DNA of 64,000 nt from Muraenolepis orangiensis (lineage: Eukaryota; Chordata; Actinopteri; Gadiformes; Muraenolepididae), in contig CM051004.1 of assembly GCA_027704905.1 (NCBI GenBank), forward strand, positions 13,462,948 to 13,526,947. Direction: 5' to 3'. The translations under genes and the position numbers were made by a program. The notes below the pieces were generated by a model that did no database searches, had not been told where the DNA came from, and saw only the letters and a program-made list of their open reading frames with translations. Each line of letters opens with the position of its first letter. Within the stretch, counting starts at the first letter, position 1. Of this stretch, positions 63,691-64,000 are shown piece by piece.

Positions 63691-64000
63691 ACAAATAGGA
63701 GACACCTTTCCTGGTGAAGCCCCTGGAAGGTTACACTCACCAAGGGCAGACTCTGGTATTGTTGTGCGAGGCTCCCTTGAGTCTGTGTGTCTGGCTCATC
63801 CACTACGCGAAGGACACACACACACAAACACACACATCACGGCTCACCCCGGATCGCCCTACATATGCACACACACAGCTCCTGAAATAGAGGCTACAGA
63901 TTAGGCTGACAATGTCTGGATTACACATAGTGTCAGACAGACGAGCAAAGCACACACTGCAAGCCCAGATCCTGGGTCTGTTCAATGTTCAGTTTTGTTG
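63691..64000. other. Right flank, no gene seen
   Basis: Short (AC)n runs at about 63818-63836 and 63868-63877, otherwise unique-looking. An upstream non-coding exon of ssx2ip could lie here or beyond the window, but none can be placed. Confidence 0.4.

Overview
This window is nuclear DNA of a ray-finned fish, almost certainly a teleost. It holds seven intron-containing vertebrate genes, two of them full-length vitellogenins, set in DNA full of teleost-type L2/CR1-like LINEs, Ty3/Gypsy remnants, MITEs and unusually long or frequent short tandem repeats. The gene order dnase2b - rpf1 - gng5 - spata1 - ctbs - vitellogenins - ssx2ip is the known vertebrate synteny block around the vitellogenin cluster (human 1p31 keeps the flanking genes). 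Two full-length phosvitin-containing vitellogenins side by side suggest an acanthomorph with VtgAa/VtgAb-type paralogues. The species cannot be named; the short-tandem-repeat load recalls codfishes, which is speculation.

Layout. 1-1186: repeats and an AT hairpin. 1187-6134 (+): dnase2b, six exons. 6704-7004: a 39-bp minisatellite that is an array of CTCF-like motifs. 7090-10597 (+): rpf1, nine exons. 11470-11874 (-): gng5, two exons. 12581-16993 (+): spata1, twelve exons, one preceded by a 49/50-bp minisatellite that copies its splice acceptor 13 times. 17564-20286 (-): ctbs, seven exons, with two CLEAR-like E-boxes upstream. 22504-31702 (-): vitellogenin 1. 31.7-45.6 kb: transposon graveyard (LINEs, Gypsy fragments, minisatellites, foldbacks). 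45644-56095 (+): vitellogenin 2, 34 exons, with a 31-bp minisatellite that copies one of its splice donors nine times. 57680-62561 (-): ssx2ip, with an apparent 1-nt frameshift. 62831-63569: 5'-truncated LINE with a target-site duplication.

The vitellogenins are divergently transcribed, head to head, each with a TATA-like box about 40 nt before its ATG and a signal peptide. They encode the lipovitellin heavy chain, phosvitin, lipovitellin light chain and von Willebrand D/beta' parts of yolk protein. The other genes are unrelated in function: lysosomal nuclease (dnase2b), lysosomal chitobiase (ctbs), ribosome assembly (rpf1), G-protein gamma subunit (gng5), sperm protein (spata1), and centrosome/adherens-junction protein (ssx2ip).

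Exon models were built by hand from splice signals, homology remembered for each family, and reading-frame arithmetic. The summed coding lengths of dnase2b, rpf1, gng5, spata1, ctbs and vitellogenin 2 are all exact multiples of three. No prokaryotic or viral gene system, CRISPR array, rRNA or tRNA gene was seen. The most unusual features are the two minisatellites that have amplified splice sites, the CTCF-motif array and the doubled CLEAR-like element.
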